DNA of 64,000 bases from Marinoscillum sp040218045 (GTDB lineage Bacteria; Bacteroidota; Bacteroidia; Cytophagales; Cyclobacteriaceae). The notes below the pieces were generated by a model, which saw only the letters and a program-made list of their open reading frames with translations, was not told the origin of the DNA and ran no database searches. Below, piece by piece: positions 34,166 through 41,779 of the stretch. Each line of letters opens with the position of its first letter. The stretch's first letter is position 1. The stretch spans positions 248,001 to 312,000 of the forward strand of contig JAVJQA010000006.1 of the NCBI GenBank assembly GCA_040218045.1, given 5' to 3'. The translations under genes were made by a program, and so were the position numbers.

Positions 34166-34503
34166 GTCCCGGGGGACTTAGCTCCCTTCCCGGGTGTTTA
34201 TATGGCGTCCCGGGAGACCTTGGACTCTTCCCGGGAGACTTTTGACCCTTCCCGGGAGGTTTGGGATGCATCCCGGGTCAACTTGGAGGCTCCCCGGGCA
34301 AGTTTTATCGTCCCATACCAAATAATATTTCCTCCCGCGTGACTTTGGATGCTCCATGCAGAATAATATTCTGTCCCGTGTCATGGGAGAGCCGCCATGT
34401 ACCGTGGGAAGGCCTCCATGCCACGCGGGGTGACGTGGGAAAGATGAAATATGGCGTGGGAAACCACAAAACACCTGTCGGACAATCATCCACTTCCGTG
34501 GGA
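34166..34503 (+). repeat. Degenerating array of 21-bp repeats with CCCGGG cores
   Basis: CCCGGG begins at 34168, 34189, 34209, 34230, 34251, 34272 and 34293, giving steps of 21, 20, 21, 21, 21 and 21 bp. The unit is approximately CCCGGGAGACTTTGGA plus five variable bases. Further right the cores decay (CCCGCG at 34334, CCCGTG at 34375) and turn into CGTGGG or CGCGGG at 34403, 34424, 34455 and 34497, still mostly at multiples of 21 bp. Open frames over the array in both strands only reflect its 7-codon period; I do not call a gene. The upstream 33909-34165 holds nothing recognisable. Confidence 0.85.
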
Positions 34504-34534
34504 AGCATCCAATCCCTACAATTCAACCTTGCCT

Positions 34535-34644
34535 TTTGTCATTCTGACGAAGGAAGAATCTACCTCAAGGATAAAGAGAGTGATGTTTTGTGCTGAATTG
34601 GCAATTTGTAAGAAGTTAGATCTCTCGGGCCTCGAAATGACAAA
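34535..34644. repeat. Dispersed palindromic element with TTTGTCATTCTGACGA end
   Basis: Begins TTTGTCATTCTGACGAAGG and ends CTCGAAATGACAAA, giving terminal inverted repeats TTTGTCATT / AATGACAAA about 110 bp apart. It resembles a non-coding palindrome class that I recall from other Bacteroidota genomes; that recollection is unverified here. Confidence 0.6.
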
Positions 34645-34695
34645 TAGTATTTGTCATCCTATGGCATGGATCTCAACACCTCTGAGGAATGTCAA

Positions 34696-34709
34696 TTGGG
34701 GTGAGTTGG
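34696..34709 (-). repeat. Orphan end of the DUF559-associated palindrome
   Basis: TTGGGGTGAGTTGG is the exact complement of the left end CCAACTCACCCCAA of the five-copy family located 6 kb away. No hairpin or other end is present. Confidence 0.65.
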
Positions 34710-34743
34710 AAGAAAGGGCACAGCGAACCATTGTGCTAACCAG

Positions 34744-35157
34744 TTACTGTTCAGGCTTCTGTCTCCAGTTTTTCTTCTCACTTTGCTGTTTTTTGGCTTT
34801 TATCCTTTTGTTCACGACCGCTCTGGAGGGTTTGGTTTTCTTTCGAGGCTTTGGTACGAAAAGTGCCTTGGCAAGTAGTCGGTCAAGCTTTTTGAAAGCG
34901 ATCTCTTTGTTTTTGAGCTGCGATCTGTGGCTGTCCGACATGATGATCAGGTCACCATCTTTGGTAAGTTGACTTTTTAACTTTTCGGCGAGGCGCTCTT
35001 TTTCTGATATGGTCAGGTTCACTGACTGGAGTACATTGAAACGCAAAACAACTTTAGTCTCAACTTTATTGACATGCTGACCACCAGGCCCGCCACTACG
35101 AGCGGTGGATAACTGAATTTCTTGTTTGATGCGTGAGAAGGTTGTACGATTACTCAT
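34744..35157 (-). CDS. arfB: Alternative ribosome-rescue factor ArfB
   Basis: A 137-residue peptidyl-tRNA hydrolase of the ArfB/YaeJ family that frees stalled ribosomes. I place the start at ATG 35157 (MSNRTTFSRIKQEIQLSTARSG); the frame extends 27 codons further but that part is not conserved-looking. The GGQ catalytic motif is in SGGPGGQHVNKVETKVVLRF (about 21-40), and the C-terminal tail is strongly basic (PRKKTKPSRA, NKRIKAKKQQSEKKNWRQ), as needed to enter the empty mRNA channel. It has no obvious operon partner. Confidence 0.93.
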   Translation of the reverse strand: MSNRTTFSRIKQEIQLSTARSGGPGGQHVNKVETKVVLRFNVLQSVNLTISEKERLAEKLKSQLTKDGDLIIMSDSHRSQLKNKEIAFKKLDRLLAKALFVPKPRKKTKPSRAVVNKRIKAKKQQSEKKNWRQKPEQ

Positions 35158-35466
35158 AAGGCTAATATATACGCCACAGAATTGATTTGTGACCCTAAGA
35201 GGATAATTAGAACCCTTTACAAAACGAACCCTCTTCAAAAAATTTCATGGCGTGAGTAATAAACGCTTCAGGAGATCAGTCCAGGTTGTTTGGAATCAGT
35301 TTCCAACTATTTTGAAAATGGATTGAAGCTGTAATAAAGTCGATTTTTTAAAAAAAGAGCTTGGAGTATGAATTCAATCCATGAAATCGCCATACAAGCA
35401 ATCGTACTCATCTTCAGTCTCAAATTACTCTTAATAGTTATATTGAACTCAAATTTCACGTCTAAA

Positions 35467-36648
35467 ATGAAACAAACCGCCTACGGCCAACCTCTGTTGA
35501 TTAACTCGGACTCCAAAGTCACTCAATTAGTGAAAGATGATTTTGCCGAGGAGCAACACATTCAAAGTCTCATCTTTAATTATCCTGAGTGCCTACCCAT
35601 CAGTGATATTGATGAAGCTTACAATCCACTTATTCCCATCTGCGAAGAGTTGAGCACTCCTGCTGGTTATGTGGATCTCTTCATGGTCAATCCCAATGGA
35701 GAAATAGCCATACTTGAAGCTAAACTATGGCGCAACCCCGAAGCTCGCAGGAAAGTAGTGGCTCAAACCCTTGATTACGCCAAGGCCATGGCGTTATGGA
35801 CTTATGATGATGTGGAGCGAGAGGTCAAAAAAAGAACAAACACAGCATTATATCAACTCATTTCAAAACAATGCCCTGATACTGTACTACCAGAGTCAGA
35901 CTTTATAGATGCGGTCAATAGAAACCTTAGAAGAGGAAAGTTTCTCCTATTAATAGTGGGAGATGGAATTAGGGAAGGGGCTAGTGGAATTGCAGAGTTT
36001 CTCTCCTCTGCAGGCTATCTAAATTTCACTTTCGCCATGGTAGAGTTAACCGTTTACAAAGCTGGAGAACAAAGACTTCTAATTCCTAAAACTCTAGTAA
36101 AGACAGTTGAACTCTCGAAAATGTCAGTCGTCCTACCAGAAGGAATGAAATTGGTTCAAGATGCCGATTACGATTCATCGATGGAAACGGAAGTAGATTC
36201 AGAATATGAGGAGAAACACAAACGATATCATGAATTTTGGAAGGAATTGTTAGAGGAATTGACCTTTGATGACCCAGGCCAACCCTTACCTAACCCGGGA
36301 AATGCACAGAACTTATTTGTTTATCCAATCACCAGAAAGAAAGCATGGATAAGTGCATACTTTGCCCCTAGTTCGAATCGGATTGGTGTTTACTTTAGAG
36401 CTGCTAATGACCAGGAAGGATATGAAATCATAGCTAGCTTAGAGGATGAGAAAGAAGATATCCTGAAGGAGTTCAACAATGAAGTAAACATGGAATGGGA
36501 TAGAGTAGGCACAATCATAAAGAGGTCTGAATATCTTGATATTCAAGTATTGGAAAACAGAAAAATTATGAAAGAATTCTTCAAAACCTGGCTCAACAAT
36601 TTCGTGAATGTGATGCGACCAAGATTAAAGCGAATAGCAGATTCTTGA
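35467..36648 (+). CDS. PD-(D/E)XK nuclease-like protein with DUF4268-like C-terminus
   Basis: A 393-residue protein; I choose ATG 35467 (MKQTAYGQPLLIN). An ATG at 35368 would add 33 hydrophobic residues of poor fit. The N-terminal half has a nuclease-like core: GYVDLFMVNPNGEIAILEAKLWRNPEARRKVVAQTLDYA provides D, E-x-K and a downstream Q in the right order. LLLIVGDGIREG and MVELTVYKAGEQRLLIPKT follow. The C-terminal half (YHEFWKELLEEL..., ISAYFAPSSNRIGVYFRA) resembles DUF4268. Related proteins occur near restriction or defence loci in other genomes, but no such partner is adjacent. Predicted role: DNA-cleaving or binding, uncertain. Confidence 0.75.
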   Translation: MKQTAYGQPLLINSDSKVTQLVKDDFAEEQHIQSLIFNYPECLPISDIDEAYNPLIPICEELSTPAGYVDLFMVNPNGEIAILEAKLWRNPEARRKVVAQTLDYAKAMALWTYDDVEREVKKRTNTALYQLISKQCPDTVLPESDFIDAVNRNLRRGKFLLLIVGDGIREGASGIAEFLSSAGYLNFTFAMVELTVYKAGEQRLLIPKTLVKTVELSKMSVVLPEGMKLVQDADYDSSMETEVDSEYEEKHKRYHEFWKELLEELTFDDPGQPLPNPGNAQNLFVYPITRKKAWISAYFAPSSNRIGVYFRAANDQEGYEIIASLEDEKEDILKEFNNEVNMEWDRVGTIIKRSEYLDIQVLENRKIMKEFFKTWLNNFVNVMRPRLKRIADS

Positions 36649-36721
36649 GCTAAATCATCAAACAAGGGTTGCCTCCATTTACCTTTGTTACAATGGTGTG
36701 AAATCATTCCTACACTGACTC

Positions 36722-37063
36722 TTGAAACCACTGAATAGAGAAATTACCCAAACAAACCAACACATCCACAAACCCACAGAAATTAAACTCGGCCAGATGG
36801 AGTTTCGCATTATTATGGGGGACTCGTGGAAGTACCTGGGGATGCTTACCGAGCAGGTGTTTTGTGATTGTATCAATCAGGAAAAGCGGCTGGTGGATTA
36901 CACTCCATACCTCACCAAGCTGAATGATATCTTACTAAAGGGATTTTGTAGTGGATGTGGGCGAATAGCAGCCAGACACATAGAAACGGGAGAAAGCCCG
37001 GAGAAATCTCAGGAAGCGGAGAGGATTCGGAAAGAGTTCGCCAAATCAAAGACTAAAAAGTAG
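36722..37063 (+). CDS. Small cysteine-containing protein of unknown function
   Basis: A 113-residue frame starting at TTG; an internal ATG at 36797 (MEFRIIMGDSWKYLGM) may be the real start and would give 88 residues. The protein has three cysteines in EQVFCDCINQE and GFCSGCGRIAAR, the last a Cys-x2-Cys knuckle that could bind metal with the earlier pair, and a basic C-terminus. I do not recognise it. It lies 73 bp after the nuclease-like gene on the same strand, and the gap to the following RseP-like gene is 56 bp, so all three may share a transcript. Confidence 0.55.
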   Translation: MKPLNREITQTNQHIHKPTEIKLGQMEFRIIMGDSWKYLGMLTEQVFCDCINQEKRLVDYTPYLTKLNDILLKGFCSGCGRIAARHIETGESPEKSQEAERIRKEFAKSKTKK

Positions 37064-37119
37064 TTGGATTGTAATGTGTTCCTTTAATTTAACTATTTAT
37101 CCATCAACCAAAGGCTCAA

Positions 37120-38403
37120 ATGCACCCACCCCTCATCACCATCCTTGCCTACGTTTTTATTTATCTGATCTATCTCACAGGTAAGTTTCTTTTTTGCCTG
37201 CGTTTTGGCATTCATGCTCAGCACCTGTTTCTGGGCTTTGGTAAAAACCCTGCATTTACATGCTCTCTGGGAAGAGTTAAAATTTCGTTGGGCCTATTTA
37301 TCCCATTACCATTTCTCGCAAAGTTTTACGCCTACAATAATGAAGGAGTGAAAGAGCAGATTAAAATGGAATGGGAATATTTTGAAAAACCCATCCATCA
37401 GCGACTTATCACCAATTTTGGAGGAGCCATATTCATGACTTTCACCGCCATGGTGTTCTTCACCATCGTTAGCTTCATGTCCAAAGATGTTTACATCGGA
37501 AAAGATCAAATAGATAAGTATGGAATATACCCGGATTCCATAGCCCGAAGTTATGGTTTTGAAAAGGGTGATCGAATTACTGCAATCAATGACCAGCCAT
37601 ACGGTCGTTTCACCGATTTGAAGGCGCGTTTCTTAGATCAGGACCAAACGGTGTTTACTATTGAAAGGGGGGATGACGAACTTGAAGTGATCACTGAGCA
37701 AGATCTCATTTATAAACTGAATGAGTCCAACTATTTATTTGCTATTAATGCTCCTTTTAAGTTATCTCGTGTTTCTGAAAAATCTCAAGCCGAAGAAATG
37801 GGCTTGCAAAAAGGAGATATCCTGGTAGGTATCAATCAGCGCAAGATCACGAGCATTGAAGAGTTTGTTGAAACTCTTGGTTACTTGGTCGGTGATTCTA
37901 TACAAGTTCATTTGGAGCGAGGTGATCAGGTAATGATGTTAAAAGCAGTGGTGCCCGTGACAGGAAAACTTGGATTCTATTCCAAGACATTAGTTGAATA
38001 CACCTCCTATAAAAGAAGCCTTTTTGAAGCGATTTTGGAGGGCATTTCTGAACCTTTTTACATTATGAGTGTCAACATAAAGGCTTTTGTTAAACATGTT
38101 TTTGGAGACACAGTTGAAAACAAGAAATTATCCGGTCCTATCGGTATTGCAGAATTATTCGGCGGTTTTTCATGGTTACGTTATACCAAAATTACAGCTC
38201 TGCTCTTGAGTGTCTTTGCTTTCTATGAGTTCCTGCCCTTTCCACGCACAGCTATGACCAGGTCGATTCCATTAGCTGCTGAAGGTTTTTTTAAGAAGTG
38301 TTGGTCATTCGAAACTTATCGCCGAATAAATAAAGCACTTTGGGTTATTATCCTTATGATTTTTCTTTGGTCTGTGATTAAAGATATAATGCTGCTCTTT
38401 TAG
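37120..38403 (+). CDS. Catalytically dead RseP-like site-2 protease homologue
   Basis: A 427-residue membrane protein with the RseP layout: N-terminal span, loop, second span (about 106-124), two PDZ domains (about 140-205 and 212-285), and C-terminal spans. The zinc-site helix that reads HExGHF in RseP reads IYLTGKFLFCLRFGI here, so all three ligand or catalytic residues (H, E, H) are replaced. The second active-site motif, LPIPALDGG in RseP, reads LPFPRTAMTRS, losing the aspartate. PDZ motifs (GFEKGDRITAINDQP, GLQKGDILVGINQR) and the SGPIGIAELFG segment remain intact. The frame is undamaged, so it looks like a retained pseudoprotease rather than debris. Confidence 0.85.
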   Translation: MHPPLITILAYVFIYLIYLTGKFLFCLRFGIHAQHLFLGFGKNPAFTCSLGRVKISLGLFIPLPFLAKFYAYNNEGVKEQIKMEWEYFEKPIHQRLITNFGGAIFMTFTAMVFFTIVSFMSKDVYIGKDQIDKYGIYPDSIARSYGFEKGDRITAINDQPYGRFTDLKARFLDQDQTVFTIERGDDELEVITEQDLIYKLNESNYLFAINAPFKLSRVSEKSQAEEMGLQKGDILVGINQRKITSIEEFVETLGYLVGDSIQVHLERGDQVMMLKAVVPVTGKLGFYSKTLVEYTSYKRSLFEAILEGISEPFYIMSVNIKAFVKHVFGDTVENKKLSGPIGIAELFGGFSWLRYTKITALLLSVFAFYEFLPFPRTAMTRSIPLAAEGFFKKCWSFETYRRINKALWVIILMIFLWSVIKDIMLLF

Positions 38404-38495
38404 ATTGCTACACTACTAAAAGCCAAATGAAACAACTAATTTTTCTGCCATTTAGCCTTTCTCAAGAAGGGGATCCGCCATGACATCCCAAATCG

Positions 38496-38602
38496 ATGCC
38501 TATAAGTTTGGTAACCCATGCCTATAAGTTTGCCAACCGATGCCTATAGAATTTAATTTTATGCGCATAGGATTTTTTTCTATGCCTATAAGATTTTGAC
38601 CT
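38496..38602 (+). repeat. Five 21-22 bp direct repeats starting ATGCCTATA
   Basis: Units begin at 38496, 38518, 38540, 38561 and 38582 (steps 22, 22, 21, 21). Four read ATGCCTATA and one ATGCGCATA; the first two share ATGCCTATAAGTTTG. The tract lies between the 3' ends of two convergent genes. Confidence 0.8.
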
Positions 38603-38613
38603 TTTACATACTT

Positions 38614-40359
38614 TCAATATCCCTCATGACCGGCAATGTTATTGGATAGGTAGTCTTTCGGGTTTTCACGAGCAATCTGGTCAAAATCCGCCTCTCTCAA
38701 ACCACAGCGCATCTGCGCAAGCAGGTCCTTTTCTGAAAAATGATTTCTCACCACATAGAAGTCTGTTCCATAGAGCACCTTTTTCCGCAGGGCTGGGTTT
38801 AGGTGTTCATCAAGTGTCTCATTGAGCAGTGGCAGAATTCTCGGTTTGCTCAGAATATAACTGATGTCGCTGTAGACATTTTCGTACTGCAGCATCAGGC
38901 TACTGATGATCGAGTACCAGTCCACATAAGACCAGTAGTTGTACAACCGGTTCCAGTCGGTGCTGGTCAGGTCATTGCCACTGAAGAACTCCAGACCCCG
39001 GTGCCTGTGCTGGATCAGTTGCTGGGCATAATAGTACCGGTCTTTTTCCAGGTACTTCACCCACTCCTCCTCACCTCCATGGTGCGCCAGACAAACTTTT
39101 AGGTGAGAAAGGTCAAAGTCCATTGGCTGACCGGCTCCATTGTAACCAAATAATTGCTGAATGGAGGTTGAGCTTTTTCCCACAAGAATCCGCAGGAGCG
39201 GTTCGGACAGCAAACACAGGTAGTTCATGGGGTGGGTAAAATTGACGGTGAAGTCAATATTTTTCTTTTCATTTAGCTCCAGGCTTTTTACTTCTCCGTC
39301 ACCCTTAGATTGCTTAAATACCGGGTGGTGAAACCAGTTCTCTTGTTTCTTGCCACGATAATAAATCGTACCGCGAATGGTGTGGGTCATGATTGGCAGC
39401 TGGTTATCGGCAGCATATTTCCACAAGGGCAGTAGCGCCTCATCAAATGGGTAATAGCCCAAAGCCGGATAGATTTTAAACCCACTGAAGTGATGGTTGA
39501 CGATACAGTCAAAAATCCTGCAGTTGGGATCAGGTACGACTTCACCAGGTTTTCCCTGAGACCAACTGAAAAAGTCCGTCGAAACCTTGATCCGTCTGGG
39601 ATCTACAAAGACAAAAGGTTTGAAGACGTTTTGCTTGTCCTTGCTTTTAATAGCGATCAATTCATCCAGCTGGGCATTGTAATCTTTTTTGACCTTTCCC
39701 GCACCCATTTGCTCCATATCCATGGGTAGCACGATGAACTTTGTAGCATCGGGATACTGTCGGTTCAGTTTGGTATAGATCCCGCCCTGATCTTTATGCA
39801 AAGCAAATTTTCCCAAAAGCATATACCGCTCAAGGAGGTGCGAGACCATTTTGCCGGGAATAAAGCTGAGAAATTTAAAGGGAATCTTAAGGATGGTAAG
39901 GAGCAGCCGTCTCAGATCTGGAAATACCAAAACGACAAACACCACAGCCAGAATCTGCAAGGCCCCGTGGGCAATAAACATATAGTAACCATCTAAAAAT
40001 TCAATGGTTTCATCTACTTTCTTTTTGATGTTACCATCTACTCCAAACGATGCCAGCCAGTTGAAGCAGATCAGGACAACATTGACGAATAAGAGCGCAG
40101 TGAAGGCTCCAAATAGCAATTTCAACAGGCCTACAGACGCAGCTTTGCGATAAAAATCCTTGATCTGGTTATAAGTCGACTTTGCGTTGTACAACTGGCC
40201 ATTCCGAAATTTGTACCAGACCTTGACCATCCAGGTGATGGCTCCCAAATGCAGTAAATAGTAAAAAGGCCAGAAAACAAAGGTCTTTGCAATAAATGGT
40301 GGCACATGATCACGTGTGAAAATATGCACGTGGCTGTTGGTGATAGGCAATTTATCCAT
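38614..40359 (-). CDS. Membrane-inserted amidohydrolase-family protein
   Basis: A 581-residue protein that starts with the amidohydrolase metal motif NSHVHIF (H10, H12), then is interrupted by about 180 residues holding several membrane spans (about 24-45, 75-105, 125-155) before the TIM-barrel resumes. Later motifs are consistent with metal-dependent hydrolases: PIMTHTIRGTIYYRG, LAHHGGEEEWV, SGNDLTSTDW and VLYGTDFYVV. The catalytic site therefore appears to be membrane-associated. The substrate is unknown; amidohydrolases act on amide, ester or carboxylate bonds. It is convergent with the RseP-like gene and ends near the ATGCCTATA array. Confidence 0.78.
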   Translation of the reverse strand: MDKLPITNSHVHIFTRDHVPPFIAKTFVFWPFYYLLHLGAITWMVKVWYKFRNGQLYNAKSTYNQIKDFYRKAASVGLLKLLFGAFTALLFVNVVLICFNWLASFGVDGNIKKKVDETIEFLDGYYMFIAHGALQILAVVFVVLVFPDLRRLLLTILKIPFKFLSFIPGKMVSHLLERYMLLGKFALHKDQGGIYTKLNRQYPDATKFIVLPMDMEQMGAGKVKKDYNAQLDELIAIKSKDKQNVFKPFVFVDPRRIKVSTDFFSWSQGKPGEVVPDPNCRIFDCIVNHHFSGFKIYPALGYYPFDEALLPLWKYAADNQLPIMTHTIRGTIYYRGKKQENWFHHPVFKQSKGDGEVKSLELNEKKNIDFTVNFTHPMNYLCLLSEPLLRILVGKSSTSIQQLFGYNGAGQPMDFDLSHLKVCLAHHGGEEEWVKYLEKDRYYYAQQLIQHRHRGLEFFSGNDLTSTDWNRLYNYWSYVDWYSIISSLMLQYENVYSDISYILSKPRILPLLNETLDEHLNPALRKKVLYGTDFYVVRNHFSEKDLLAQMRCGLREADFDQIARENPKDYLSNNIAGHEGY

Positions 40360-40467
40360 GGTGTCTTTTTTTAAAAGATCGCAGCTCTACCTCCATATCA
40401 ACACGCAACCGATCAGTAGAATGACTTAAAGTGGAATCAATTTCGTTTAGTTAGGCTTTTTAATGTG

Positions 40468-40547
40468 GTCATTCCGCTGGAATCTTTTCGATATACCAGG
40501 TTGATGAACAGATTCCCTGCCTGCCGGAGGCAGGTTAACAGAATGAC
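40468..40547. repeat. Dispersed palindromic element with GTCATTC/GAATGAC ends
   Basis: GTCATTC at 40468 pairs with GAATGAC at 40541-40547. Inside is a near-perfect palindrome CCTGCCTGCCGGAGGCAGG (40516-40534), the same class as the 27999-28019 palindrome. Looks like a small non-coding repeat inserted upstream of the amidohydrolase gene. Confidence 0.65.
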
Positions 40548-40696
40548 TTTTTAAAGTGCGATTAGAGCTTAACTAAACTCCATTAACCCAAGGTTAAAAA
40601 TAAATTAAGTTATTCACAATGGGATTGTCAAAACCAGTAATTAAGACACTTGTAACTTGAGTTCGGTTATTAGAAATTTTAAAACTCGGCCTAAAA

Positions 40697-40874
40697 CACC
40701 CTAAAACTGTCTTTTCTCCCACAGGGATGCCTGCGGCAGACGCTAGGAGAAATCTTACTTATATAAGACGCAGGTAGTTAAATCAATAATATTCGAATAA
40801 TTAGGAAGATATTCCGGGCTGGGCGCCTCCATTTCATTGCGATATGACCGGGTCACGTTGACAGTTTTAGGGTG
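40697..40874. repeat. Long inverted repeat with 15-bp perfect arms
   Basis: CACCCTAAAACTGTC (40697-40711) and its exact complement GACAGTTTTAGGGTG (40860-40874) bracket 148 bp. An outer pair GAGTTCGG / CGAACTC (near 40659 and 40884) extends the symmetry imperfectly. The interior contains a smaller palindrome TTTCTCC / GGAGAAA (40713-40752). The rest of 40360-40905 holds nothing else I recognise. Confidence 0.7.
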
Positions 40875-40905
40875 GTTTTTGAATCGAACTCAGGTTTGTA
40901 AAAAG

Positions 40906-41628
40906 TCACAATCCCCCACTGGACATCAGGTAAATCGTCATGGCCAAAGAAATAATGAGGATATAGATCACATTGCCCAGCACATAGCCCACTATGTTTT
41001 TGATAAAAAACAACCCTTTTCGCTGCCCAAGCCAACCGGAAAGCAACCAGAAGTAATAGCCCAAACTAACGCAGAGCAACACTATGAGCACAATTGTGCT
41101 AGAAGCCATTAACCCAAATACAACCCCGATAACCGAAAGCACATTGAGTGCACAAACGTGAAATGTCTGCATGACCATATGCTCGGCATAGTTGTAACCT
41201 GACTTGCGGTTAAACAGGAAGGAGAACAGCCCATAAATGGGTATGGCAATCCACAAGATGAGGTTGTACCAATCCAAAAACATTTGCTGGAGCTGTTGCG
41301 TATCAGGCATGTCTTCCTTGGGGGCACCAAATCCCGCAGAAAATCCCTCAATGAAGGATTCCGGTCCAGCCAGATAGAATAAAAACAAACTCAACGCAGT
41401 AGTAAGCAGTAGCAATCTGAACGGGTTGAAAATTTTGAACCTTCCCTCATTCAGGTAAAGATGAACGAGATAGCCCGGCTTGCTAAAGAGCAATTTGAAC
41501 GTGTAGACCAGGCCACGCTCCAGGTTGAACGCGCCGAAGGCATCCGTAATGAAATGAACAAATGAGACTCTCTTAATATTGCGCTCTTCCCTGACGGTAA
41601 TAGGGTATTGGCCGACTACTTTTTTCAT
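40906..41628 (-). CDS. DUF3667-like membrane protein lacking the zinc ribbon
   Basis: A 240-residue membrane protein resembling DUF3667. The conserved opening reads GQYPITVREERNIKRVSFVHFITDAFGAFNLERG, with TFKLLFSKPGYLVHLYLNEGRFKIFNPFRLLLL next, both matching the family's pattern. Four or five spans follow. Most DUF3667 proteins begin with a cysteine-pair zinc ribbon (C-x2-C ... C-x2-C); here the sequence starts directly at the GQ motif and no cysteines are present in that position. Function unknown. It lies divergent from nothing obvious; the next gene on its strand is 151 bp upstream. Confidence 0.75.
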   Translation of the reverse strand: MKKVVGQYPITVREERNIKRVSFVHFITDAFGAFNLERGLVYTFKLLFSKPGYLVHLYLNEGRFKIFNPFRLLLLTTALSLFLFYLAGPESFIEGFSAGFGAPKEDMPDTQQLQQMFLDWYNLILWIAIPIYGLFSFLFNRKSGYNYAEHMVMQTFHVCALNVLSVIGVVFGLMASSTIVLIVLLCVSLGYYFWLLSGWLGQRKGLFFIKNIVGYVLGNVIYILIISLAMTIYLMSSGGL

Positions 41629-41779
41629 TTGTTAAAAATAGTAGATTGGAGTGGAAAAACGGATGTCACTCCATTCTCAATATCCCAACCTAAAAGCTCA
41701 TTGATATCCAAATGTACAACAGCTACGTCACGGCTTACAAAGCCGCAATGATCTTGGTTAAGAGAATTCAGGGAATGCA

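Noticed and set aside
34178..34596. Two overlapping open frames across the CCCGGG array (34178-34489 minus, 34261-34596 plus)
   Set aside because: Their openness follows from a 21-bp, seven-codon repeat period; the predicted sequences are only repetitive PGR-type heptads and have no start context or conservation-like features.
40875..40895. tRNA T-arm-like sequence GAGTTCGATTC on the minus strand
   Set aside because: The flanking bases do not form a T stem, and no acceptor, D or anticodon arms can be traced; it is part of the imperfect outer inverted repeat.
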